This document shows positions 1-6,835 of a DNA stretch of 8,781 bases, in pieces. The number at the start of each line of letters is the position of its first letter. Within the stretch, counting starts at the first letter, position 1. The notes beneath the pieces are model-generated. The model was not told where the DNA came from and searched no databases. It saw only the letters and a program-made list of their open reading frames with translations. The position numbers and the translations under genes are program-made. This DNA is from Deltaproteobacteria bacterium. GTDB taxonomy: Bacteria > Desulfobacterota > Desulfuromonadia > Desulfuromonadales > BM103. The stretch spans positions 1 to 8,781 of the forward strand of contig SBFN01000188.1 of NCBI GenBank assembly GCA_006226895.1. The letters run 5' to 3'.

Positions 1-921
1 CAGCCAACCTATCGCCTTCACTACGGCATTCCCGGAGCCAGTCATGCTTTTACCATTGCCCGGAGGGTCGGGTTGCCGGAGAAGCTCTTGAACGCAGCAG
101 AAGATTACCTGGGGCAAGGGGAGCGGGAAGGTGTCGCCATTATTGAGCGGCTGCAGACTTTGCGAGCAAGCCTGGATGAGGAGCTGTTGACCACCCAGCG
201 GTTGAAGAGTCGTGCTGAGGAGGACGCTCGAAAGGCACGCCGAGAGCTGGATGAGATTGAGTCCGGGCGCACACTGCTTCTCGATGAGGCACGCCAACAG
301 GGTGTCCGCCTGCTGGCCTCTGCTGAAGAGCGCCTGCAGGAGCTGTTCCGCCAGGCTCCGAAGGGCAGTACTCAGCCGAAACAGCGCGCAGAATTGACAA
401 GCGCAGTCAGAGCCCTGCATGAAGCTTTACCGCAACCTCTAGCGGAGGGGCCTGAGCAGGTTCCCGAAGACGTTGTCCCCGGTGAGAAGCTCTATGTGCC
501 CGCCCTCGGGGTTGAGGCCGAGGTTGTCGTTGTTGACGGCTCCCGGGTGGAGTTGCTCGCTGGTGGCAAGAAGTTGCGTCAGCCGCTGTCAGCATTACGC
601 CAGTTTCAGCCGAGACGCTACGTGTCGCAACAGAAGCTAGCGCCGAAGATTCGGGACCGCGTCGAGCGTAAGGCTTTCCTGCCGCGCCTGGTTCTGGTTG
701 GCAAGCGGGTCGAGGATGCCAGCCTCATGCTTGATCGTTTTCTTGATGACGCCTTGCTGCACGGCGAGTTGCATCTGGAGATTGTGCATGGCTCCGGTCA
801 GGGGGTGCTGCGCAGGGTCGTCCGGGAGTTTCTGGCCGGTCGTAAAGAGGTGGCGGCTTTTCAGGCCGCTGCTGCCGAGCAGGGCGGAGATAACGTAACA
901 ATTGTGGAGTTGCGGCACTGA
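1..921 (+). CDS. mutS2: MutS2 family protein, C-terminal part (5' end outside window)
   Basis: The frame is open from base 1, so the gene starts upstream; the TTG at 73 is an internal Leu codon, not a start. The visible 306 residues begin with YGIPGASHAFTIARRVGLP (fragment residues 8-26), which closes the MutS-type ATPase module in MutS2. A charged coiled coil follows (about 45-110), then a KOW-like beta segment (about 160-200), then an Smr domain (about 225-303) with the HGSGQG turn at 263-268. MutS2 homodimers bind branched DNA, and in other bacteria act in recombination control or on collided ribosomes. The full family length is near 780 residues, so more than half is missing. Oddity: the Smr motif usually written LDLRG reads LVLVG (230-234), so the acidic and basic residues tied to nuclease activity are absent. 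The stop overlaps the dnaG start. Family assignment is firm; loss of nuclease activity is inference. Confidence 0.93.
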   Translation, partial: QPTYRLHYGIPGASHAFTIARRVGLPEKLLNAAEDYLGQGEREGVAIIERLQTLRASLDEELLTTQRLKSRAEEDARKARRELDEIESGRTLLLDEARQQGVRLLASAEERLQELFRQAPKGSTQPKQRAELTSAVRALHEALPQPLAEGPEQVPEDVVPGEKLYVPALGVEAEVVVVDGSRVELLAGGKKLRQPLSALRQFQPRRYVSQQKLAPKIRDRVERKAFLPRLVLVGKRVEDASLMLDRFLDDALLHGELHLEIVHGSGQGVLRRVVREFLAGRKEVAAFQAAAAEQGGDNVTIVELRH

Positions 922-2705
922 TGGGACGTATTGCAGACGAAAAAATCGATGAGATTCGCGAGCGGACCGATATCGTTGAGGTCGTTTCCAGCTATCTGCC
1001 TCTCAAGCGTTCTGGTGTTAATCATCAGGGACTCTGTCCTTTCCACCAGGAAAAGAGCCCCTCGTTCAACGTCAATTCGGCCCGGCAAATCTTTCACTGT
1101 TTCGGTTGCGGGGTCGGAGGTAACGTTTTTTCTTTCTTGATGCGCATGGAGGGGCTGAGCTTCCCCGATGCCGTGCGCAGGCTCGGTGAAAAGGTCGGTG
1201 TCGAAATCGAGGAAGAAGCCGTTTCCCCCGAAGAGGTCCGCCGCCGCGATGAACGCGAGCGGATCCTGCGCATTAATGAGGTTGCCGGCGAATTCTATCA
1301 ACAGATCCTTCTCACTGATGAAGATGGCGCCCCCGGTCGGCGCTATCTGCGCCAGCGCGGCTACGAAAGTGAAACCGTACGGACTTTTCAGTTGGGTTTT
1401 GCGCCGGGCGGTTGGGAATCGCTGGCAAAGCATCTGGCCGGAAAAAGCTTCTCCAGTGAGGACTCTCAAAAAGCTGGCCTGGTGCGGCCCGGCAAACAGG
1501 AGCGCGGAGATTATGATCTGTTCCGCAATCGTCTGCTCTTCCCGATTCATGATCTGCAGGGCAGGATGGTTGCCTTTGGTGGTCGCGTTCTGGATGACAG
1601 CCTGCCCAAGTATATCAATTCTCCTGAAACGGCTGTTTATCACAAGGGTCAGACTCTTTATGGCCTCTACCAGGCGCGGGATGCCATGCGACACAATGGT
1701 GAGGCGTTGGTGGTTGAAGGCTACTTCGATGTCCTCGCGCTGCACCGGGCCGGTTTCCCCGGCGCGGTGGCGACCTGCGGAACAGCCCTGACCGCTGATC
1801 ATGCCCGCCTGCTGAAACGCTATGCTGACAAGATCCTGCTGATCTTCGATGAAGATGCGGCCGGTCGACAGGCAACGTTTCGCGCCATGGATGCCCTTGT
1901 GCCGGTGGGATTGTCGGTCAGCGTGGTCGCCATGCCTGTCGGCGAGGACCCTGATTCATTGCTCAAAAAGAAAGGCGAGGAGGGCTTTCGCCTTTGCCTG
2001 GATGCTGCGCGTCCGGTTCTGGAGGTATTCATCGAAGATCAGCTGCGTGTCAATGATGAGAGTGTCGAAGGTCGCGCGCGGGCAGCAGAACAGGTTCTGG
2101 AACGCATCAAGCGTCTGCCGGGAGACCTTGAGCGCAGCCTCTATATGAAGCGTCTGGCAGAGTTGACCGGCCTCGATCTTGAGCTGCTCAAGTCGAAGGT
2201 TCGTGGTGGCGTGCCAGTACCGAAGCCACCTCGAACTCCAGGCCAGTCGAACCCGGTGCGAAAACCTGCTGCTGAGACAGGGCAAACCCAGAAATACCTG
2301 CTACGCTTGATGTTGATGGATGATCAACAGCGCCGCCTGGTCCGCCAGGAAGGGACCGGTGACCTCTTCATTGACGACCTTTTCCGGGGGCTTGCAGATT
2401 ATCTGCTGAGTCGGGAAGATGAGCAGGGTAACCTGCCCGACGATTTGATTGATGCTGCCCTTGATGCAGACCAGCAATCCTTGTTGACCAGCCTGGCTTT
2501 TCAAGAAGCCGGCGATTGGGCGGATAACGCGGACAAGATTTTTACCGACTGTCGTCGGGCTGCCAGCAACTACGCTTTGAAACGGCGATTGAAAGAGATT
2601 TCCAGCCTTGAAGAAGAGGCGCGCAACAATAATGATGAGGCTGGATTGATGAAGTATTTGCGTGAGCGTATGGAAATCAACCAGAAACTCAAAAAAAAGC
2701 TTTGA
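921..2705 (+). CDS. dnaG: DNA primase DnaG
   Basis: This 594-residue protein is the replication primase, which makes the short RNA primers for leading- and lagging-strand synthesis together with the DnaB helicase. The N-terminal zinc-binding domain has C39, H42, C60 and C63 in a CPFHQEKSPSF ... FHCFGCG context. The RNA-polymerase basic region follows (LRQRGY about 143-148; FGGRVLDD and KYINSPET before residue 250). The Toprim fold carries the catalytic Glu E266 in VVEGYFD and the metal-binding pair D310/D312 in IFDEDAAG. Residues from about 440 to the end form the divergent helicase-interaction domain, preceded by a Pro-rich linker (about 430-445). The length fits the family (E. coli about 581). 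ATG at 921 overlaps the mutS2 stop as ATGA/TGATG, with a weak GGAG 11 bases upstream (906-909), so translation is probably coupled to mutS2. Confidence 0.98.
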   Translation: MGRIADEKIDEIRERTDIVEVVSSYLPLKRSGVNHQGLCPFHQEKSPSFNVNSARQIFHCFGCGVGGNVFSFLMRMEGLSFPDAVRRLGEKVGVEIEEEAVSPEEVRRRDERERILRINEVAGEFYQQILLTDEDGAPGRRYLRQRGYESETVRTFQLGFAPGGWESLAKHLAGKSFSSEDSQKAGLVRPGKQERGDYDLFRNRLLFPIHDLQGRMVAFGGRVLDDSLPKYINSPETAVYHKGQTLYGLYQARDAMRHNGEALVVEGYFDVLALHRAGFPGAVATCGTALTADHARLLKRYADKILLIFDEDAAGRQATFRAMDALVPVGLSVSVVAMPVGEDPDSLLKKKGEEGFRLCLDAARPVLEVFIEDQLRVNDESVEGRARAAEQVLERIKRLPGDLERSLYMKRLAELTGLDLELLKSKVRGGVPVPKPPRTPGQSNPVRKPAAETGQTQKYLLRLMLMDDQQRRLVRQEGTGDLFIDDLFRGLADYLLSREDEQGNLPDDLIDAALDADQQSLLTSLAFQEAGDWADNADKIFTDCRRAASNYALKRRLKEISSLEEEARNNNDEAGLMKYLRERMEINQKLKKKL

Positions 2706-2729
2706 TAAATATAAGATAGTCCATATAAT
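2702..2729 (+). promoter_or_regulatory. Likely sigma-70 promoter of rpoD
   Basis: TTGATA at 2702-2707 (five of six consensus bases) is separated by 16 bp from a perfect TATAAT at 2724-2729. Transcription would start near 2736, leaving a leader of about 55 bases before the rpoD ATG. The -35 box overlaps the dnaG stop codon TGA (2703-2705). A promoter recognised by the housekeeping sigma factor directly before its own gene implies autoregulation; this last point is inference. Confidence 0.72.
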
Positions 2730-2779
2730 ACAAAGCTTGTCCAAAAATTGCCGGTGCCAGCTTCGGATGAGCATCCTGC

Positions 2780-2786
2780 GGGGGAG
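2780..2786 (+). promoter_or_regulatory. Ribosome binding site that sets the rpoD start
   Basis: GGGGGAG lies 5 bases before the ATG at 2792. A TTG at 2789-2791, directly in front of that ATG and in frame, would be only 2 bases from this site, so the ATG is the better start. Confidence 0.7.
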
Positions 2787-2791
2787 TTTTG

Positions 2792-4555
2792 ATGGCCAAG
2801 AAAACCAGTATTGAAGAAGTTCAACAGCTGATTGACCTCGGTAAGGAAAAGGGGTTCCTCACTTACGAGGAGGTCAATGATATTCTGCCAGCCGACATGG
2901 TTTCTTCTGAACAGATTGAAGATGTCATGACCATGTTCGGAGAAATGGATATCGAAGTGGTTGAGTCAGAACAAAAGGCGACGGCAACCAAAGAAAAACA
3001 AAGTGATTCTTCCGATAGCGACGATAGCGACGAAGAACCGGAATTTGACGCAGACGTGATGGGCCGCACCAGCGACCCCGTCCGTATGTATCTGCGTGAA
3101 ATGGGCCAGGTCTCACTTCTGACCCGAGAGGGCGAGGTTGAGATTGCCAAGCGCATCGAAGAGGGCGAAGCACTGGTCGCACGTGTCATCGTCAAAACAC
3201 CGATCGCGTTTATGGAAGTTGTCAACCTGGGTGAGCGCCATCATAAAGGCCAGATCAGCGTCGCCGAAATCACCAAGGACTATGACGAAGAAGAGGGTGC
3301 CGAGGCGGAAGAGCGCCATCGTGAGCGCGTGGTTGCCCTGATCGCAGAGATCAAGGTGCGCTATGATCGCTTCATGGAGTTGCGTGATGAGGCTGCAGGT
3401 GCGACCAAAACGGCGCGTAAGCCTCTCGATAAAGAGATGGAATTCCTGAAAATGGAAATGGGCGACCTGATGAACCAGGTCCGCCTCAAGGATTACCAGA
3501 TCGCAAAAATCGTCGACCGGCTCAAAGAACTTGCCAAGCAGGTAAAAAAAGCCAAGCAAGAGGTCAAGGCCTGCGAGGAAGCTCTCGGGCGTCCTTACGC
3601 AGAAGGCATCAAGCTACTGCGCAAGATGCGTAAGAGTGAAAACGATGCCCGCGCCGTAGCCGAGGAACTCAAGCGACCAATGGATACCCTCCTGGTCGTT
3701 GAAAAACGTCTCAAGGGTACGGAACGCAAGTTTGCCAAGGTCGAAGAAGAGTCCGGGTTTGCTCCCGAGGAGCTGCTTGAGTCTCTCAAGGAAGTTAATA
3801 AAGGCGAGTGGCGTGCCAAGCAGGCCAAGACCGAACTGGTCGAAGCCAACCTTCGCCTGGTCGTTTCTATTGCCAAGAAATATACCAATCGTGGCTTGCA
3901 GTTCCTCGACCTGATCCAGGAAGGCAATATTGGCCTCATGAAAGCCGTCGATAAGTTCGAGTATCAACGTGGATACAAGTTCTCGACTTATGCCACCTGG
4001 TGGATTCGTCAGGCGATTACCCGGGCTATTGCCGACCAGGCTCGCACCATCCGTATCCCTGTACATATGATCGAAACGATCAACAAACTGATCCGCACCA
4101 GCCGCCAGCTGGTGCAGGAAATTGGCCGCGAGCCGGTTCCCGAAGAGATTGCTGAGCGCATGGAGCTGCCACTGGAAAAGGTTCGCCGGGTGTTGAAGAT
4201 TGCCAAGGAACCGATCAGTCTCGAAACACCAATCGGTGAGGAGGAAGACTCTTCTCTGGGTGATTTTATAGAAGACAAAGGGGTTGTCTCCCCTCTTGAG
4301 GCAGTCATCAAGGGCAACCTCTCGGATCAGACTGCCAAGGTGCTCGCCACTCTGACCCCTCGTGAAGAGCGGGTTTTACGCATGCGTTTTGGTATTGGCG
4401 AAAAATCGGACCATACTCTCGAAGAGGTCGGCCAGGATTTTGCCGTTACCCGTGAGCGTATTCGGCAGATCGAAGCCAAGGCCCTGCGTAAGCTGCGCCA
4501 TCCGAGTCGAGCAAAACGTTTGAAGAGCTTTATGGAGACAAACAGCAACAATTAG
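2792..4555 (+). CDS. rpoD: RNA polymerase principal sigma factor RpoD (sigma-70)
   Basis: This 587-residue protein directs core RNA polymerase to housekeeping promoters. Region 1.1 occupies about residues 1-65, followed by a very acidic Ser/Asp linker (about 68-87). Region 1.2 begins at [21 protein letters not shown] (about 93 onward). A long charged insert of roughly 230 residues, the non-conserved region typical of proteobacterial RpoD, comes next. Region 2 (about 348-420) holds [12 protein letters not shown], the core-binding [14 protein letters not shown], and the -10-recognition stretch [15 protein letters not shown]. Region 3 follows, then region 4.2 with the -35 helix-turn-helix starting at H541 ([21 protein letters not shown]). 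All regions are intact. The gene has its own promoter overlapping the end of dnaG and may also be read from the mutS2-dnaG transcript. Oddity: a 9-bp tandem repeat at 3013-3030 encodes part of the acidic linker. Confidence 0.98.
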   Translation: MAKKTSIEEVQQLIDLGKEKGFLTYEEVNDILPADMVSSEQIEDVMTMFGEMDIEVVESEQKATATKEKQSDSSDSDDSDEEPEFDADVMGRTSDPVRMYLREMGQVSLLTREGEVEIAKRIEEGEALVARVIVKTPIAFMEVVNLGERHHKGQISVAEITKDYDEEEGAEAEERHRERVVALIAEIKVRYDRFMELRDEAAGATKTARKPLDKEMEFLKMEMGDLMNQVRLKDYQIAKIVDRLKELAKQVKKAKQEVKACEEALGRPYAEGIKLLRKMRKSENDARAVAEELKRPMDTLLVVEKRLKGTERKFAKVEEESGFAPEELLESLKEVNKGEWRAKQAKTELVEANLRLVVSIAKKYTNRGLQFLDLIQEGNIGLMKAVDKFEYQRGYKFSTYATWWIRQAITRAIADQARTIRIPVHMIETINKLIRTSRQLVQEIGREPVPEEIAERMELPLEKVRRVLKIAKEPISLETPIGEEEDSSLGDFIEDKGVVSPLEAVIKGNLSDQTAKVLATLTPREERVLRMRFGIGEKSDHTLEEVGQDFAVTRERIRQIEAKALRKLRHPSRAKRLKSFMETNSNN

Positions 4556-4557
4556 TC

Positions 4558-4574
4558 GTTTGCCAGAGGCAAGC
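4558..4574 (+). other. Small hairpin just after the rpoD stop codon
   Basis: GTTTGCC and GGCAAGC pair over 7 bp (one G-T pair) around a 3-base AGA loop, two bases after the rpoD stop. No T-run follows, so it is not a classic intrinsic terminator. It could protect the 3' end of the mRNA or be chance. The rest of 4575-4672 shows no gene and no promoter I would defend for the tRNA. Confidence 0.3.
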
Positions 4575-4672
4575 AGGGTTGCTGAGAAGTGTTGTTTAGA
4601 AAAGAAACCGGGCACTGGAAGGTGTTTATCAGAACAGATTACGCAACATATGCCTTTGACTTAAACTCGTGC

Positions 4673-4748
4673 GGGCCCATAGCTCAGTTGGAAGAGCCAC
4701 CGGCTCATAACCGGTCGGTCCCAGGTTCGAACCCTGGTGGGCCCACCA
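4673..4748 (+). tRNA. tRNA with CAU anticodon (elongator tRNA-Met, or lysidine-type tRNA-Ile2)
   Basis: The 76 bases fold as a complete cloverleaf with encoded CCA. The acceptor stem is GGGCCCA/TGGGCCC (perfect), the D arm GCTC/GAGC with loop AGTTGGAA, the anticodon stem ACCGG/CCGGT with loop CTCATAA, a 5-base variable loop CGGTC, and the T arm CCAGG-TTCGAAC-CCTGG. The discriminator base is A. The paired G1-C72 and the lack of three consecutive G-C pairs next to the anticodon loop rule out initiator tRNA-Met. CAU is read as Met, or as Ile (AUA) if C34 is converted to lysidine by TilS. The acceptor pairs C4-G69 and C5-G68 resemble E. coli tRNA-Ile2, so the identity is left open. The tRNA lies between rpoD and a terminator and may be co-transcribed with rpoD. 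Confidence 0.95.
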
Positions 4749-4792
4749 CCCGCCAGAAAACCATGATTGAGAAAACATAGATCTTCAGAGTT

Positions 4793-4830
4793 AAAAAGAG
4801 TGCAGCCAAAAACCAGGCTGCACTCTTTTT
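4793..4830 (+). terminator. Strong symmetrical intrinsic terminator after the tRNA
   Basis: A perfect 15-bp inverted repeat, AAAAAGAGTGCAGCC (4793-4807) and GGCTGCACTCTTTTT (4816-4830), encloses the 8-base loop AAAAACCA. The GC-rich core ends in a T-run on the + strand and, because of the A-run on the left, on the - strand too. It should stop transcripts from rpoD and the tRNA. Confidence 0.88.
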
Positions 4831-4863
4831 ACGTGATGCTATAGATAAAGCGGATAGGAATAA

Positions 4864-5988
4864 ATGGTTAAGCAGGGACAGCGCATACAGGATCTGGTCG
4901 GGCTTATTCATAAGCTTTATGCTCCTGAACTGGCTGAAGATTGGGACAATGTCGGTCTGCAGGTCGGTGACCCCGGCAGGCCCCTGGACCGGGTCATGGT
5001 CGCCCTGGATCCTGGTCTTGAAGCGGTTGAAGCCGCTCGGGATGCCGGCGCTCAGGCTCTGGTCACCCATCATCCTCTGCTCTTTAAACCGGTCAAGCGT
5101 CTAACCCCCGATGATGCTGTTGGTAAAGTCCTTTGGACCGCGGTTCGTGATGGTGTTGCCATTATTAGTGCCCATACCAATCTGGACTGCGCCGCTGATG
5201 GCTTGAATAACTGGTTGGCTCAGAAAATCGGGGTCGAACAGGCTCTTCCTTTGCAAGCGGTTGCCGGCGATTACCTGAAATTGATTGTCTTCGTCCCGGT
5301 TGGCCACGAAGACGCCGTTTCTGACGCGCTCTTTTCAGCGGGTGGCGGACAGATAGGTGCTTACGATCAGTGTTCTTTCCGCAGCAGCGGTGAAGGGACG
5401 TTTCGTCCCGGACCTGGAACACAGCCTTATATCGGTACGGTTGGGCAAAGAGAAACAGCCGAGGAAGTTCGCCTCGAAACGATTGTTCCCAAGCGTAAAC
5501 TACTTCGTGTCCTGGAAAAAATGCAAAAAGCTCATCCCTACGAAGAAGTTGCTTACGATTTGTTGCCCCTGAAAAACCAGGTCCCGGGTGCAGGTTTGGG
5601 CCGGATCGGCAAGTTGGCACAGCAGGCGACCCTGGGCGAGTTCGCTGCCAGAGTTAAGGAATCTCTCGGTTGTGATCACCTGCGCTTGATCGGTACCGAC
5701 CAGATGCCGGTCCACAAGGTCGCGCTCTGTGGTGGGAGCGGCGCGTTCCTGCTGCAAACTGCACATAGGCAGGGCGCCGATGTTCTGGTCACGGGTGACG
5801 TTAAATATCATGAAGCCCGTCAAGCCGAAGAGCTTGGCATGGCATTGATCGATGCCGGGCATTTTGCTACAGAACAACTGATGATTGAACAGGTAATACA
5901 GTCGCTGCAGGCGGCGGCCAGGCAACTGAATTGGGGGGTTGCTTTTGAGGCTTACACCGGAGAAGAGGATCCTTTCCGGTTTTACTAA
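4864..5988 (+). CDS. Nif3-like dinuclear metal center (DUF34/YqfO-type) protein
   Basis: This 374-residue protein belongs to the widespread NIF3/DUF34 family, which forms ring-shaped oligomers with a two-metal site. Proposed roles include GTP cyclohydrolase I-type or metal-chaperone activity; none is settled. The sequence has the family opening DWDNVGLQVGD (26-36), metal-ligand motifs THHP (H69, H70), HTNLD (H104, D108), and the C-terminal HFATE (H333, E337). Between the two halves lies an inserted CutA-like/PII-like segment (about 135-235) ending in HPYEEVAYDLLPL, as in the long YqfO-type members; short YbgI-type proteins of about 250 residues lack it. AGGAA lies at 4856-4860, 3 bases before the ATG, a short spacing. 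It starts only 33 bases after the tRNA terminator, so its promoter must lie in that gap or overlap the terminator. TATAGA at 4840-4845 is a possible but weak -10. Confidence 0.93.
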   Translation: MVKQGQRIQDLVGLIHKLYAPELAEDWDNVGLQVGDPGRPLDRVMVALDPGLEAVEAARDAGAQALVTHHPLLFKPVKRLTPDDAVGKVLWTAVRDGVAIISAHTNLDCAADGLNNWLAQKIGVEQALPLQAVAGDYLKLIVFVPVGHEDAVSDALFSAGGGQIGAYDQCSFRSSGEGTFRPGPGTQPYIGTVGQRETAEEVRLETIVPKRKLLRVLEKMQKAHPYEEVAYDLLPLKNQVPGAGLGRIGKLAQQATLGEFAARVKESLGCDHLRLIGTDQMPVHKVALCGGSGAFLLQTAHRQGADVLVTGDVKYHEARQAEELGMALIDAGHFATEQLMIEQVIQSLQAAARQLNWGVAFEAYTGEEDPFRFY

Positions 5989-6058
5989 CCCCGTATTCGT
6001 GGAAAAAGGTGGCCTGATGTATGTCGCTGGCTAACACGGATTCAGCCCAACAAGCTCG

Positions 6059-6075
6059 ATCGATCAACGGTCGAT
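6059..6075 (+). other. Hairpin in the leader of the zinc-ribbon gene
   Basis: ATCGATC and GGTCGAT pair over 7 bp (one T-G) around loop AAC, in the 120-base gap after the Nif3-like gene. No T-run follows, so it is not a terminator. No convincing promoter is visible in this gap, so the zinc-ribbon gene may be co-transcribed with the Nif3-like gene. Confidence 0.25.
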
Positions 6076-6108
6076 ACAAAAGAGATTATTTATAGGGAGG
6101 CATTTATT

Positions 6109-6819
6109 GTGCAGAAGCAGTTACAGTTACTGCGAGATTTGCAGGAGTTGGACACAGAGAAGAAGGTTGTTGAGGACGAGCAAAAGGCAGCGCTTAGTGA
6201 GCAGCAGTCCCTTAAGGTAGAACTCGATCGTCTGCAGGGCATGGTTGACAGCCTTGCTGGTGAAATCGGTGTCCTTGAAGCTGAAAAACGCGAACTTGAC
6301 AGTGCTATGGTCCTGGAACAAGAGAACATAGAACGTTCCGAGGGTCGACTTCCCCAGATCAAGACGCAGAAGGAATACGTCGCGGTTCTCAAGGAGGTCG
6401 ATACGGCCAAGAAGCTAGCCAAGGAACTGCAGGCCAGTATCGACGCCAAGAACGAAATCCTTTCGTCCCTTTCTGCGGATAAGGACGAGAAAGATGGCGA
6501 GTTGGCAGCGAGCACCGAGCAGGCGAACGCTCGCTGCTCTGAAATTGATGCGGCCATGGTCTCGGTGAATAACAAGTTTGCCAAGATGACCAGCCAGCGT
6601 GATGCTCTTCTGGAAGAGCTGCCCAAGGCCATGCGCAAGCGCTATGAATTGCTGATGTCTCGTCGTGCCGGTATGGCGGTTGTTGAGGCACGCGGTGGAG
6701 CCTGTTCCGGGTGCCATATGCACCTGCCGCCACAGATGTACAACAGTCTTTTCGTTGTCCAGGAAATTCAGTCCTGCCCGCATTGCAGCCGTTTGCTGTT
6801 TGTCACTGCTCCGGATTGA
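6109..6819 (+). CDS. Coiled-coil C4-type zinc-ribbon protein (DUF164 family)
   Basis: This 236-residue protein starts at GTG, supported by AGGGAGG at 6094-6100 with 8 bases of spacing. Residues about 3-175 are charged, heptad-rich and almost free of Pro, consistent with a long helical hairpin (LLRDLQELDTEKKVVEDEQ onward). The C-terminus has a four-cysteine zinc ribbon: C199-x2-C202 and C223-x2-C226, in CSGCHMHLPPQMYN ... SCPHCSRLLF. Architecture and length fit the DUF164 / zf-RING_7 family, whose members are thought to act as nucleic-acid-binding or regulatory adaptors, but the molecular role is not established. There is no signal peptide or membrane segment, so it should be cytoplasmic. It follows the Nif3-like gene by 120 bases and precedes rnpB, whose likely promoter overlaps its 3' end. 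Confidence 0.88.
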   Translation: MQKQLQLLRDLQELDTEKKVVEDEQKAALSEQQSLKVELDRLQGMVDSLAGEIGVLEAEKRELDSAMVLEQENIERSEGRLPQIKTQKEYVAVLKEVDTAKKLAKELQASIDAKNEILSSLSADKDEKDGELAASTEQANARCSEIDAAMVSVNNKFAKMTSQRDALLEELPKAMRKRYELLMSRRAGMAVVEARGGACSGCHMHLPPQMYNSLFVVQEIQSCPHCSRLLFVTAPD

Positions 6820-6828
6820 TGCTCTGAT
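6800..6828 (+). promoter_or_regulatory. Likely promoter of rnpB, overlapping the zinc-ribbon gene's end
   Basis: TTGTCA (6800-6805, five of six) and TCTGAT (6823-6828, four of six) are 17 bp apart. The predicted start near 6835 coincides with the first base expected for the P1 helix of RNase P RNA. The agreement of spacing and start position is the main support. Confidence 0.5.
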
Positions 6829-6835
6829 TTTTTAA

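Noticed and set aside
73..75. TTG at 73 as a start for the first gene
   Set aside because: The frame is open to base 1 and the upstream residues match the conserved YGIPG...IARR segment of MutS2, so this is an internal Leu codon.
861..1802. Open 313-codon frame on the - strand
   Set aside because: It lies antisense to the N-terminal half of dnaG, whose zinc and Toprim residues are all intact; the frame shows no recognisable domain and is a codon-bias shadow.
2690..2698. Run of eight A near the end of dnaG as a slippage or frameshift site
   Set aside because: It encodes the final lysines two codons before the stop; a shift there would change only the tail and no second frame of interest follows.
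4656..4667. TTGACT/TAAACT before the tRNA as promoter boxes
   Set aside because: The two hexamers are adjacent instead of about 17 bp apart, so they cannot serve as one promoter; CATATG at 4648 with TTTATC upstream is too weak to claim.
4589..4780. 63-codon + strand frame spanning the tRNA
   Set aside because: It reads through the tRNA gene and the spacer; no ribosome site and no family resemblance.
4705..5073. - strand frame with a GPPGFEPGTDRL-like end
   Set aside because: That peptide is the well-known translation artefact of the tRNA T arm and acceptor stem read backwards; the rest is antisense to the Nif3-like gene.
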